DNA from: Talinum fruticosum
Lineage: Eukaryota > Streptophyta > Magnoliopsida > Caryophyllales > Talinaceae
Length of the DNA stretch: 64,000 nucleotides
Assembly (NCBI GenBank): GCA_021018815.1
Contig: JAITYX010000003.1
Location: 2,418,001 to 2,482,000, forward strand
Reading direction: 5' to 3'
The notes under the pieces are model-generated. The model searched no databases and had not been told where the DNA came from. It worked only from the letters and a program-made list of their open reading frames with translations. A program made the translations under genes and the position numbers. Positions 32,837-43,474 of the stretch are shown piece after piece. The first letter of the stretch is position 1. Each line of letters starts with the position of its first letter.

Positions 32837-35800
32837 TGTGTTTCTAACTTGTAGGTAACTCGAGAAAAGGACGAAACGTCATTGGTACTTAGACAATGGA
32901 TGCTCACGTCACATGTTAGGAGATTTAAGACTCTTTTATGAGTTAGAAGATTACAAAGGAGGCAAAGTCACTTTTGGAGATGACGAGTAAGGGCTAGATA
33001 GTTGGTTGGGAAGATTGGGAAAGGAGACAACATGGTCAGCCCAATTTATCTTGTTAATGGATTACAGTACAAGCTGCTCGAGCATCTCTTAGTTATATGA
33101 CAAAGGTCAAGAGGTAAGGTTCACTTAGACTAACTGCTACCTTTCGGATGCATTTACCAAAGAGACTAAGCACTCGGGTAAGAGGTCGGGTAACACCTAT
33201 ATTATTCCTCTTTCGATCAAAGTCAGAATTTATCTTGTTAAAAGCATCATTGCATGATGATTCTTAGACATGGCATTATAGACTAGGTCATGTTAGCATG
33301 CACACTATCAAAAAGCTTTCATCTCATGGTTTAGTTAGGGGTTTACCTAACTGTGCATTTAAGAAAGATAAAATATGTGAAGCATGCACTAAAGGAAAAC
33401 AAGTCGGATCATCCTTCAAACATCTCAAAGCTGTTTCCATATCCAAAGTGCTTGAACCGCTTCATATGGATTTATGTGGTGAAATCTCTATGAAAAGCCC
33501 TCGGAGGTAAATCATATGTACTTGTGATTGTTGATGATTTTTACGATTTACCTGGGTTTGTTTTCTTAAGAACAAGAATGAAGCTTTTAAAGAGTTTAGC
33601 AAGCTCTGCAAGAAAATTCAAGTGGAGTCTCGGACTCGGATTAGAAGAATTCGAACCGACCATGGAAGGGATTTTTACTAATCGGAATTTGCAGAGTTCT
33701 CTAACAAGAACGGTATCTCTCATAACTTCTCAGCACCCATAACTCCTCAACGAACGGAGTAGTTGAGAGAAAGAACTGAACTCTTCAAGAAATAGGAAGG
33801 ACGATGATGATTGAAAATAATCTACCTTACTATTTACGGCCCGAGGTAGTCAACACGAGCAAACTACATACTCAACGGATGCCTCATCGGATCCACGTTG
33901 AAGAAAACTCCCTACGAGCTTTACAAGGGAAAGAAGCCTAACATCTCATATTTCAGACTATTTGGATGTAAGTGCTTTGTTCACAATAATGGTAAGGATC
34001 ACCTAACTAAGTTTGATGCTAAGTTAGATGAAGGTATATTACTAGGTTACTCATCTCACAACAAAGCTTATCGTGTGTTTAATAAAAGAACTAACAAAGT
34101 GAAAGAAAGTATCCATGTTGTGTTTGATGAGATTGATTAGGGTAAAACAAGTGAGTCAACCTTCTCGGATCTGAAACTCAATCGAGATGAACATGATCTT
34201 GCTGAAGCCGAGCTCGAAAGAGTCGAAGAAAACAACTCGAGAATGAGGCAACACAAAGCACTATGACTCATACTGAACCAGCTTAAGAGCTACCTCGGAA
34301 TGTTGAAGGACAAGCGAATAAGGAGACTCAAGCATGCTTAAACTACTGAAGATTAGCCAGTTCAACCAACAAACTTGATGAATCGGAGAACAGGTAAAGC
34401 ATTCGGATATGCTTCGAGCCGCCCACTCGAGAACATTTTGTCCGACATTAATAGTGGGGTAAGAACTCGTTCTTCTTTGCAAAATCTATGTGCATTCACT
34501 GGATTCATATCATTAACATAACCCAAAAATGCACTAGAGGCCCTAAATGAACCTGGATGGGTAGAGGCCATGTAAGAGGAGCTTAATCAATTTGAAAGAA
34601 ACCAAGTCTAGACTCGACCAAACGACCTTCGACCACCCAGTTATAGGAATCAAATGGGTTTTCAAAAACAAACTGGATGAGGATGGTTTGGTAGTCAGAA
34701 ATAAGGCTAGACTTATGGCTCAAGGATATAATCAAGAAGAAGGGATTGATTGTCGGGAAACCTTTGCACCAGTTTCTAGGATCGAGGCAATCGAGAATCC
34801 TATTGGCATTTGCATCAAGCATGAATATTAAATTGTATCAAATGGATGTCAAATGTGCTTTTTGAATGGTTTTATTCAAGAGGAAGTCTATGTTGAACAA
34901 CCCCTTGGATTTGAAAACTCAGAATTTCCAAATCATGTTTTCAAATTGCAAAAGGTTTTATATGGTCTTAAATAAGCTCCTACAGACTTGGTATGAAAGA
35001 CTGAGTAGTTTCTTGGTTGAAAATGATTTCAAAAGTGGTCAGATTGACAAAACTCTTTTTATAAAAACCAAGGGGAAAGATTTCCTTATTGCTAAGATTT
35101 ATGTTGATGATATTATTTTTGGAGCTACTAATAAAAATCTCCGCCAAGAGTTTTACGAGTTAAGGAGACAGGAGTTCTAAATGAGCATGATGGGAGAGCT
35201 CAATTTCTTTCTTGGTCTACAAATCGGACAAGACAAAGATAAAATCTATATCCATCAATCTAAGTATACCAATGAGTTTTTGAAGAAGTATAAGCTTCAA
35301 TATGTGAAACATGCAGCCACACTTATGAGTGGCGGCATGAAATTAGACTCAGGACGAAAAAGGTAAAGGCTGTAGATCGAAACTCTACGGAGGTATGATT
35401 GGATCTCTGCTATATCTCACATCCGAGTAGGCCAAACATTATGTTTAGTGTATGTCTCGTGTGCAAGATTTCAAGCTAATCCAAACACTGCGGTGAAGAG
35501 AGTTTTCGGATATCTTACGGGGACTCGGAATCTTGGTTTATGGTTTTCAAGAGACTCGAACGAACCCTCAATGGATACTCGGATGCCGACTATGCTTGGT
35601 TACAAGGTTGATAGAATAAGCACATCAGGAGCATGCTAATTTCTGGGTCAATCCCTCATATCTTGGCACTCAAAGAAGTAGAACTCTGTTGCTCTATCAA
35701 CTACTGAAGCTGAGTACATTGCGGCTGGAGTTTCTCTGTGCTCGCATTCTCTCGGATTAAGCGAGCACTTGAAGGATCTTGGACTCACATTGAAATCTAT

Positions 35801-36045
35801 CCCAATCAAATGTGATAATCGAGTGAAATGAGCATCACTAAGAATCCAGTTTAGCACTCAAAGGCAAAACATATTGAGGTCAGGTATCATTTTCTAAGAG
35901 ACCATTATCGAAAGGTGATATTGAACTTGAATTCATTCCTACGAAATGTCGAGTTAGCTGATATTTTCACTAAGCCATTTAGTGAGGATTAGTTTTGTTT
36001 TATTAGGAATGAGCTTGAAAGATTAATGCATGATTATGTGATTTT
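32837..36045 (+). pseudogene. pol: pol (PR-IN-RT-RNase H) of copia element B
   Basis: Protease reads YLDNGCSRHM near 32884, so the catalytic DSG is now DNG. The pre-integrase region (33298-33420; HTIKKLSSHGLVRG, CEACTKGKQVG) and integrase start (MDLCGEIS near 33465) are clear. The connection region has KKTPYELYKGKKPNISYF at 33898. RT starts near 34525, has an in-frame TAG at 34609-34611 where W is expected, and keeps YVDDIIFG at 35100-35123 and LNFFLGLQIGQDKD. RNase H runs about 35650-36000 and ends with ADIFTKPF. There are many stops and indels. Confidence 0.87.
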
Positions 36046-36607
36046 ATAAGTGAAATTTTCTTGCATGATTATGTGTTATATGTTTTTCTTCGATCTTAAT
36101 AACAAATGGTTCGATTGACCAAGTGAAAATGAGCTATGAGTTATTAGGTCTCCGAGTGTTCCGAGTCATTCGAAACCATACTGAGTCAAACTCGGTTTTT
36201 GAGCAAAGTGAACATCAAACTTTTGAAATCATCCGTAGAGAAATGGAGAATTTCGAAATAATTTTTTAAGTATTTCTTCTGTCTCTCCTTTTTGCGGCGT
36301 GCATCGATCGAGAGAAAAGTAGTTGTTGAAAGAAAGTCGCTAGAATTCTAACCGTTGGAGAGCGAAACGTCACACTTGTCTAAGACGGCCGTTGGAGCTT
36401 TAGATTATACCAAAGGCTAAAGGTCATTTCTTTTCGCTATATATAGCACCTCTGTACCTTTATTTCGCTACTTTACTCACTTGCCTTCTTATTCTCTAAG
36501 CATTCTCGCTTATTATCTGAATTCTAAGCACTCTCATTCTCTCTCTCTCTGTCTCTCTGTATCTGTCTCTCTGTCTCTTTCATTTGATTACTTCAAAAAT
36601 TCTCACC
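36046..36607 (+). other. Spacer between pol and third ORF, element B
   Basis: Homologous to the spacers of A and D. A TATA box TATATATA within GCTATATATAGC lies at 36436-36447. A CTCTCTGT microsatellite follows at about 36535-36580, just before the ORF3 ATG. No gene is seen. Confidence 0.75.
36436..36447 (+). promoter_or_regulatory. TATA box upstream of third ORF, element B
   Basis: GCTATATATAGC, about 165 bp before the ORF3 start, at the same relative place as CTATAAATAG in A and D. The sequence differs from theirs while remaining a TATA box, which suggests selection before decay. Confidence 0.5.
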
Positions 36608-38256
36608 ATGCGAAAAAGGGGTTCAGCAGAAGATTTTATGGGGTCCGTTACCAAGAAGCCCCGCACCAAAACTCCTCAAGAGGGTACCTCTAACCCCTCT
36701 AAAATCTTTGTCACCCAGACATCTAATGTTGGATGACAAATTTTTCCTAACCACTTCGTTTTCGTGGTTGCAACACATAAAGACCACTTGAGTGTACAAC
36801 TTTCCGTGCTTTAGTGAGTTTATCTATCCTTAACTTATTGTCGAGCTCTACTCCAACATGTCTTACTCGAGGGAGTCATTAACTCACGAGTTCAAGACAA
36901 GGTTGTTCGTATCAACCTCTCTCTCCTTAATAGACTTTTCAAATTCTCTTCTCTCTTTCTAAACTGCAATCCCATTCCCTTCACGGACATTGCAGATGAG
37001 TTCTTTGAGAAATACACCAAGGAGGTCCCCGAGTCACGTAAAAACTTCTCGGTGACTCGGATGAAGACTGAGGCCATGTTACTCTATTTTCTATTGATGA
37101 GAACTTTCTTTTCTCATCACTCTAGCAAGGAGAATCCCAACTCCAAACTTCTCAAAGTTCTTTTTGACATTCTAGAGGGCTATGATGTAGACCTCTTCCC
37201 TGCCATTCTTGAGTAAATGGCTTTTGTGCCAGCTCAATCCAAAAATCTACTCCATTCCGTTTCGGAGCCCTTCCGACTGTTGTCTTTAAACGAGTTCAAG
37301 GTTCCTCACCCCTCATATCCAAATGCGAGTGTCCGAGGCTGCTTTAGTGTTAGGCATGAAGGAGCTTTTGGGCTATGGATATCAGGAAGTCAAACCTAGT
37401 GTCTTGGTCCACAGTGCCGAGTTGAAGCCTCCTCACACTCGGACTCGGAATCCTTTACCACTCGCTCCTCCATCACGTGGTCCATCCACTTCTCAACCAC
37501 CTTCTATAGCCTCCGAGGCTATGTTTACCATTTTGGTAGACAAACTCACCTTTGTGTTCGAAGAACTTTGGGGCACTCTCCATTCTCTCAAAACCGTCCT
37601 TCAAAGCCTGATGATCAACCGGAAGACGAGGCCGGTCTAAGATTCAGGAGAATCGGGATCCGTTGATCGAGCTGCGGGGCATCATCGGTGAGCAGCGCGA
37701 GTAGCTCCAACTCCTCCACGAACGCCGATCTAAGGCTGCTTAGGACCTAGAAAGTTCGAGACACTTCGAGGAGTCCTCCAATCCAGCCAAGTCTCCTTTA
37801 GCTAAGGTTGAAGAAGAAGAAGCTATAGCTAAAGCGGCCCGACTCGAGGAGGAAAAAAGAGGAGGACAAGGAAGAGGAGAAAAAGGGGGAGAAGGAAGAG
37901 GAGAAATAGGGGAGAAGGAAGAGGAGAATGAAAAGGAGGAAGCCACTCAACCTGAGGGGTAAGGTGTTGCGGTCCCCGAACCGGAACTTATCGGCTCGGA
38001 TGATAATCCGAGTGGGTCGAAGACGCCGGAGACATGGGTCAATCCACGGTCGTCAAGTCGAAGCACCTCCCTCTATCGTATTCCGGAAGGATGAGCCCGA
38101 GGATGATATGGCCCCGGGTCAAAGGACCGGAACAGATCCACTGCCCGACATCCCTGTGTTGCCGCCGCCACAATCATCAACTTCGTCCCAAGCTTACCGA
38201 GTGTCGGCGCACCTGCTCGTTCGTCCACCTCAACACATCAAACCCCGCCATCTTAG
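36608..38256 (+). pseudogene. Third ORF, element B
   Basis: Starts MRKRGSAEDFMGSVTKKPRT, keeping the basic KRG and KKPRTK clusters of the family although the residues between have diverged. The middle repeats the DEFFEKYTKEVPESRKNFSV block near 36990-37050. A Pro/Ser-rich stretch lies around 37430-37510, then Lys/Glu-rich coiled-coil-like text around 37770-37950. No transmembrane or signal segment is seen. Frames break repeatedly (near 36730, 36830, 37080 and later). The consensus end is TAG at 38254-38256. Function unknown; a nuclear role is inferred only from the basic cluster. Confidence 0.62.
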
Positions 38257-38674
38257 TCTATTTTCTTTTCTTTTTTATTATTTTTTGTCCAAAATCAAGT
38301 GTACTTCTTTGCTATTTTTCTTCCCCATTTTTGATGAAAATTTAATGTTGTTGTGTTTAGGGGTAGCTCACCCTCTTTGTTTCTTTTTAATCAATGAATG
38401 AATTTTCTTTTACGAACGGACTTATTTACGAGTTACTACTTTCTAAGTTGGAGATCTCATATTTTTTTTCTGTTCCGATATAATCTGTTCAATTCTTTGA
38501 TCAAATGTGTTATCTACATAAATACTATGAGTAGTGATAGACTCTGCTATGAGTATGGAATCTCAATCATTACTTCTCGCTCCGATATGTTACGCTTAGT
38601 GAGAATGAAACTCATGTTTTGCACTAACAAGTTTCTATCCGAATATGAAATTTCTTTCATCAAAAAGGGGAGAA
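38257..38674 (+). other. 3' non-coding region and PPT, element B
   Basis: AT-rich non-coding region after ORF3. The LTR-adjacent PPT AAAAAGGGGAGA is at 38662-38673, one base before TGAAG at 38675. The second upstream PPT-like tract seen in A, C and D is missing here. Confidence 0.8.
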
Positions 38675-40236
38675 TGAAGACTCGGATCCTAACCCTAAGT
38701 CATTATGAGTATTACATGAAGATTCAGGTATAAACCTCATCTCTCCTAAGTTTTGATTTCAAGTCATTCCGAGTGTTATAGAAACTCTCGTCTAAGTTTT
38801 CATTCGTTTACGATCGACTCAAAAAACACATTATTGTATATCTTCTACACTGATGTTTCTAACTAACTCGGACATCACTCGGAACTAGTACATGTTCAAA
38901 TAATTTCTCTAACTCTTTTATTCCGAGTTCCAATCGCATATTTTAACTCAAAGTGAATTATAGTGTTAACTTCTTTTTCTAGGTCGGTTTATTTGTTTGA
39001 GAATTATTTGTCCGGATCAAGTTGTTATACTCGATGTTCTATTCTCTTAACTTGATCATCCTTAGGATTGACTCGATGGAATTTGAGTATATTGAATATT
39101 AGACTCAAAAAATTCCACTCTTCTAGGCCTAAGATAATTATACACTTAATTATCTTAATTTTAATTATTATTTGTGCCTAATTTTGGACCAAAGTATTTT
39201 ATACTTTGAGAACCAAAGTGGTTTACTTTTGTATGTGATTTAAATGAGGCTAACTCATTTTTGAAATACAAAAGTAGTCGGCTTCTAGTTGTTAATCGAT
39301 AGCGAGATAAGCTTTATCTACTCGCTGAACAGGGCTCGAGCACCGTGTCGGGGTTGTTTGTTTCCAAAATTGGAAAACTCCAACGCTAGGCCCAACGGTG
39401 GTTTCCACCTTGCTTTTCGGACATCACCAGTTGATTAGAGTACCTTTAGAGCCAAGAGCTGTTGCACAATGTTCACATCCCAACGGATCTTTTCTCGGTG
39501 GCTCGAAGAGCCGTTACAAAGGCCGATAAAGACTTCGTTAAGGACCAAGACAAAACGATCACTCGCTTGGTCGTCTATAAATAGAAGCCACTTCACAAGA
39601 CTTGAAGATTGCTTGGAATTATTGCTAAAACACATTACTTAAGCGAAAGTCATTGTTTTCATATTTAAATCTTCTATTTACAACTCCCAGTTTGTAATTA
39701 ATATTTTACGAGTTGTAAAATCTTGTAAACAGTTACATACTTCTCTTACTTTTTGAGTAAAATCCCTTGACCGAGCTGTAAAGGTTAACTGAGCTCGGTT
39801 GTCCCTAACTGTTAAGGTTATCTCGGTTAGGAAGTACTAGATCGGATAAGGGAGTTTCGAGTCTAGGAAAACTTGTAAGGAGTTGTGTAAGGGAGCAACT
39901 CGGGGTTGAGTCGGTCTACGGTATTTTGTGGACTCAAAATAGTGGATTTGACTTCATGCTTGGATTAGCACAATTCGTGGTTTTTACGCCCAGGAGGGTT
40001 TCCACGTACTTTACGAGTTATTACTTTTACGAGTACATTCTAGACTCGGACGGTTTCGAATCTCGTTTAATTTATTTCATCAATCATCTCCGAATTCCGA
40101 GTTGGCTCATTTTCCGAGTTCATCTTTGACTCTCACTCTCCTTAGAGTCATAACTATTTCAAATCTCAAGCAAGTTTCATCATCACCCTATTTACCCCCT
40201 CTAAGGTGAGTTAGCCTCTCCCTAAGCAAACCTTCA
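38675..40236 (+). repeat. Chimeric LTR shared by elements B and C (1,562 bp)
   Basis: TGAAGACTCGGATCC at 38675 to ACCTTCA at 40236. The left half follows the 5' LTR of B almost word for word. The right half (from about 39750) follows the 5' LTR of D instead, including AGCACAATTCGTGG and the TCATCTCCGAATTCCGAG segment absent from B's 5' LTR. TATA box CTATAAATAG is at 39575-39584. B's PPT precedes it and a D-type PBS follows it, so it is the product of recombination between two subfamilies. Confidence 0.87.
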
Positions 40237-40238
40237 AT

Positions 40239-40250
40239 TGGTATCGAGCC
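40239..40250 (+). other. Primer-binding site, derivative C
   Basis: TGGTATCGAGCC, 2 bp after CTTCA at 40236. Only about 14 bp of normal leader (TAGCCTTTCAG) follow before the sequence changes to the ORF3 leader near 40262. Confidence 0.85.
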
Positions 40251-40505
40251 TAGCCTTTCAGCAAGCCCATTCTCCTTCATCTCGCTACTTTACATTTCAT
40301 TTACTCCCTCTCTCTCTCTCTCGATGAAAAACTTCGCGCACAAGCTTTCTACGAGTGACTTCGGACTTTTTCAAGTTTCGTGAAGATCATCTCAAGTAAG
40401 CTCGATTGCTCTCATCTCTTTCTTCTGCTCTTTTTCTTTCACTCTCGTCGACTTACTCTCTTCTACTCTCTCTCAAAGTTTCACTCTTCTTTTCTCTCAT
40501 CCACA

Positions 40506-42096
40506 ATGCCTAAAAGAGGTTCACACCTCGACTTTCTTGGCTCTTCCTCGAAGAAGCCACGCACAAAAAGCCAAGAAGGCTCATCCACCTCTAAACTCGT
40601 TGTCACCCGAGCATCTTGTGCTTCGGACGACAAGTTCTTCCCAACCACCAAATTCTCGTGGTTGTCACACATCCAAACCACCGGTGTTTATAACTTTCTT
40701 TGTTTCAGCGAGTTCATCTACCCCGAACTCGTATCCGAGTTTTACACTCACCTCGCTAGCTCGAAGGTGTTCTAACCTCCGGGGTTCCGAACGTAACTTG
40801 TTCGTATAAACACCTCCCTTCTCCATCACTTGTTCAAGGTCTCCTCTCTTTTCTTGAACAGCAACCCCATCCTTTTCACTAAAGTCACCGACGACTTCTT
40901 TGAAAAGTACGCTAAAGAGTTTCCTGAGTCACGTAAAAACTTTTCGGTGACTCGGTTGAAGTTAAAGCATGTCTCGTGCTTCTTGCTGATGAGAACCGTC
41001 TTCTCTCAGCATTCCAGCAAGGAGAACCCCAACTCCAAGCATTTAAAACCTCTTTCCTTCAATAATCGAGCATATGGCGGTTGTGCCAGCTCAACTCCAA
41101 TCTAAGAAGAACACCCCTCTTCCTTTCGGTGCTCTTCTCACCCTTGTTTTCAAATAATTCAAAGTTCCTCTCCCTCGGACCCAAACGCTGTTTTCGAGGC
41201 TGCCGTTGTTGTCGGCAAAAAGGAACTTCGAGGGTACGGATACCGGGAAACTCAACCCGGTGTCCGGGTACATAACTCGGAGCCGAGGCCACCTTCTTCG
41301 CCTCAAACATAGAAAGAAAACCCCCTTTCTCTCTCTGCCCCACCTAGTGGTGCTTCCACCTCAGGTGCTTCTAAGTCTCTCTCCTCTATTTTGTCCTCCG
41401 TTTTCATGGACAAAATCAACTCTGTGTCCTTGGAATTCAAGGACATGTTCCGATCGTTCAAGACTGTCTATCGGTCCTATGGCTATCAACCAAAAGACAG
41501 CCCAATCTCGGATCCGAGAGTAGCAAGAAGTGCTCCTTGAGATGAAGGCCTTGGTGAAGGAGCGAAAGGAGCTGATTGAGCTCCTCAAGGAGAGAAGGTC
41601 CAAGGCGAGCTTAGGACCATAGTGACTCGGACACATCCGAAGCGTCCTCGAGCCCGACCAAGACCTCCTCCTCGGATAGCGGGGAGGACGGAGAATAAGA
41701 CTAGGAAGAAGCGGACACCGAGGAACCTGCGGCTGAGGCAGCTCCTTCGGGCAAGGGCGGAACAAAAAGAAGAAGAAGGAGGGACAGTCGAGGGTCAAAA
41801 AGCTCCTCAAGCTCGATCGGAAGTACTCAGCTGAGACGAGCAGTCTTAGTGGGTCGAAGACCTAGCTGCACCAAAAGAAACTATAGTGGGTCGACCGAGC
41901 GGACCCCTCCAGCCTACCGAGGTCCACGGGGAGGAACCTCTAGATCCTCTCGTTCGGGTCAGCCACTCGGAGCCGAGCCCTTGACGACGATCCCTATCCT
42001 CCCTCCGCGGCGCTCAAGCACATCGTCAAGATCCTACCAGCGCCGGCGTACCTCTCGCCTTTCCTCTTCTACTCGGACAACCCCTCTCCTTCTTAG
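40506..42096 (+). pseudogene. Third ORF, derivative C
   Basis: Starts MPKRGSHLDFLGSSSKKPRT, and the first 90 codons are open. The text FLCFSEFIYPELVSEFYTHL (about 40697-40756) is the best-preserved N-terminal domain of this ORF in the window. DDFFEKYAKEFPESRKNFSV follows near 40890. Later parts show Pro/Ser-rich sequence, a KERKELIELLKERRSK helical stretch near 41560 and an acidic or Arg-rich tail. The consensus stop is TAG at 42094-42096. A frameshift near 40770 and others break it. Here it lies directly behind an LTR promoter and short leader. Confidence 0.66.
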
Positions 42097-42561
42097 GCGG
42101 ACACCATGCACCTGTTTCACAATTCCAAAGTCTCGCGATTCTTCTTCTTCCCGGAATTCTATTTTCTTTTACTTATCTTTTTGTCCGGACATCAAATATA
42201 TACTACTTGTTGTATTCTTCCCATTTTTTTTGTTTTTGCTGAAAGGCAAGGGGAGAATATAGATAAAAAAAGATTGTTGTTTTGTTTAGGGGAGTTTCTC
42301 ACTCTCTTTCTATGTATATATTTTCTTTAACTTCAATGAATTAATGCATTCTCTTCAAATTCTCTCGAGTTTATTGTTTATTACAAACATTTTTGAGTTA
42401 GCATTATTTCATTGACAATTGCTGAGCATCTATCCTTTATGATATGATACTTTAAACTTGCTTTACTTAGCATTATTTTTTAGCAAGTATACAAAAACAG
42501 ATCTATATCACTAACAAAGTTTCGTCTAAGTATGGAATGCCTTTCATCAAAAAGGGGAGAT
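42097..42561 (+). other. 3' non-coding region with two PPT tracts, derivative C
   Basis: Non-coding. A PPT-like tract AAGGGGAGA lies at 42248-42256, and the LTR-adjacent PPT AAAAAGGGGAGA at 42549-42560. The sequence matches the equivalent regions of A and D. Confidence 0.78.
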
Positions 42562-43124
42562 TGAAGACTCGGACTTTACTCCACACATTTCGAGTTCTAT
42601 CAAATGAATCGGGTATAAGACTTTCTCACTTATAGAGTTTTGATTCCAAGTCATTCTCTCGTACCTTAGAAACTTTTCGAGTGATATAGTATTTTCTCGA
42701 AGTGATATAGCATTTATTTCATGTATTCTTACTTGTCTCGTGAGACTCGAAAGCATATCTAAACTTACTATCGTACACCTAGTTCCGAGTCTCTCATCAC
42801 TTAGAATTATCGCATGTTCAAATGACTCAAAATAGTGGATTTGACTTCGTGCTTGAATTAGCACGGTTCGTTGTTTTCTGCCCCGGGAAGGTTTCCACGT
42901 AATTTACGTGTATTTACTTTCGAGTTCATTCTAGACTCAGACTGTTTTAAAGCTTCAGTTCTATCTGCATCTTCATTCCGAGTTCATACCTTTCGACCCT
43001 ATTGTAGACTCGGAACCTACTTACATCTGTTCTTTGATCAAAAGAGTTTGATTTTTCGAAAAATCCTTAATCACCCTATTCACCCCCTCTAGGGTGACTT
43101 AGCTTCTCCTTGAGCAAACCTTGA
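42562..43124 (+). repeat. 3' LTR of derivative C, internally deleted
   Basis: Starts TGAAGACTCGGAC and follows the family to CGCATGTTCAAAT near 42822. It then jumps to GACTCAAAATAGTGG, losing about 1 kb with the TATA box. It ends CCTTGA at 43124 where CCTTCA is expected. The right flank is CCACG, which does not match the left flank of B, so no duplication supports a single insertion. Confidence 0.83.
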
Positions 43125-43474
43125 CCACGCCCGATGGAACTTCACCAACCTAGCCCTCGGCTATGCACCGTAAAGCTACCATCGAGCTAACGTCGGTCAG
43201 GCCTCATGGCCAACGCCGACCGACCTTTGGGCGGGCCTTGTCGTGGTGTGTGCTACTTGCTTCCATACTTGGTATCCTCATGCCATTTTGCATTTGTCTT
43301 GTGTTCTTGTTAAGCTGGCCCAATTTACCTATAAAATGGGGACTTGGTGTGCTCATTTTGCACACCTCACTTGCTCCTCTCTTTATTTCTTCCTGTTTGC
43401 TCTCACTTTGCTCTAGCTTGCTCATACTTGTCTTGAGAAAACTAGCTTGGTTTTCTTACACAACTTCTTCAAAA
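43125..43474 (+). promoter_or_regulatory. Upstream region of PMD pseudogene 1
   Basis: Contains CTATAAAATGGGG at about 43330, followed by CATTTTGCACACC and a CT-rich leader ending at ATG 43475. The same arrangement, with CATTTTGCACACT, precedes the paralogue near 59660-59690, so this is probably the shared ancestral promoter and 5' UTR. Confidence 0.55.

Larger units (their letters stand above)
29528..40236 (+). mobile_element. Copia element B (Sirevirus-like), full length, chimeric 3' LTR
   Basis: Complete order LTR-PBS-gag-pol-ORF3-PPT-LTR, about 10.7 kb, inserted in gypsy gag. The 5-bp left flank is TAGAT. The right LTR does not end in flanking DNA but is followed by a second PBS, so it also serves as the left LTR of derivative C. 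All genes are degenerate. B is a subfamily distinct from D by its LTR right half and its primer site. Confidence 0.87.
38675..43124 (+). mobile_element. Copia derivative C lacking gag and pol
   Basis: LTR (38675-40236), PBS, then a direct join to the ORF3 leader, ORF3, PPTs and a shortened 3' LTR (42562-43124). All of gag and pol, the pol-ORF3 spacer and its TATA box are gone. The internal region is only 2.3 kb. It shares its left LTR with B. Confidence 0.85.

Noticed and set aside
36535..36580. CTCTCTGT run as a regulatory element
   Set aside because: Simple microsatellite in the CT-rich ORF3 leader. The other copies have only loosely CT-rich sequence here.
40250..40275. Retroviral-style splice junction in derivative C, as a firm claim
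   Set aside because: The full-length copies show no GT at the donor side (CTTTCAGAAAGG or CTTTCGGAAAGG), so splicing is kept only as a hypothesis.
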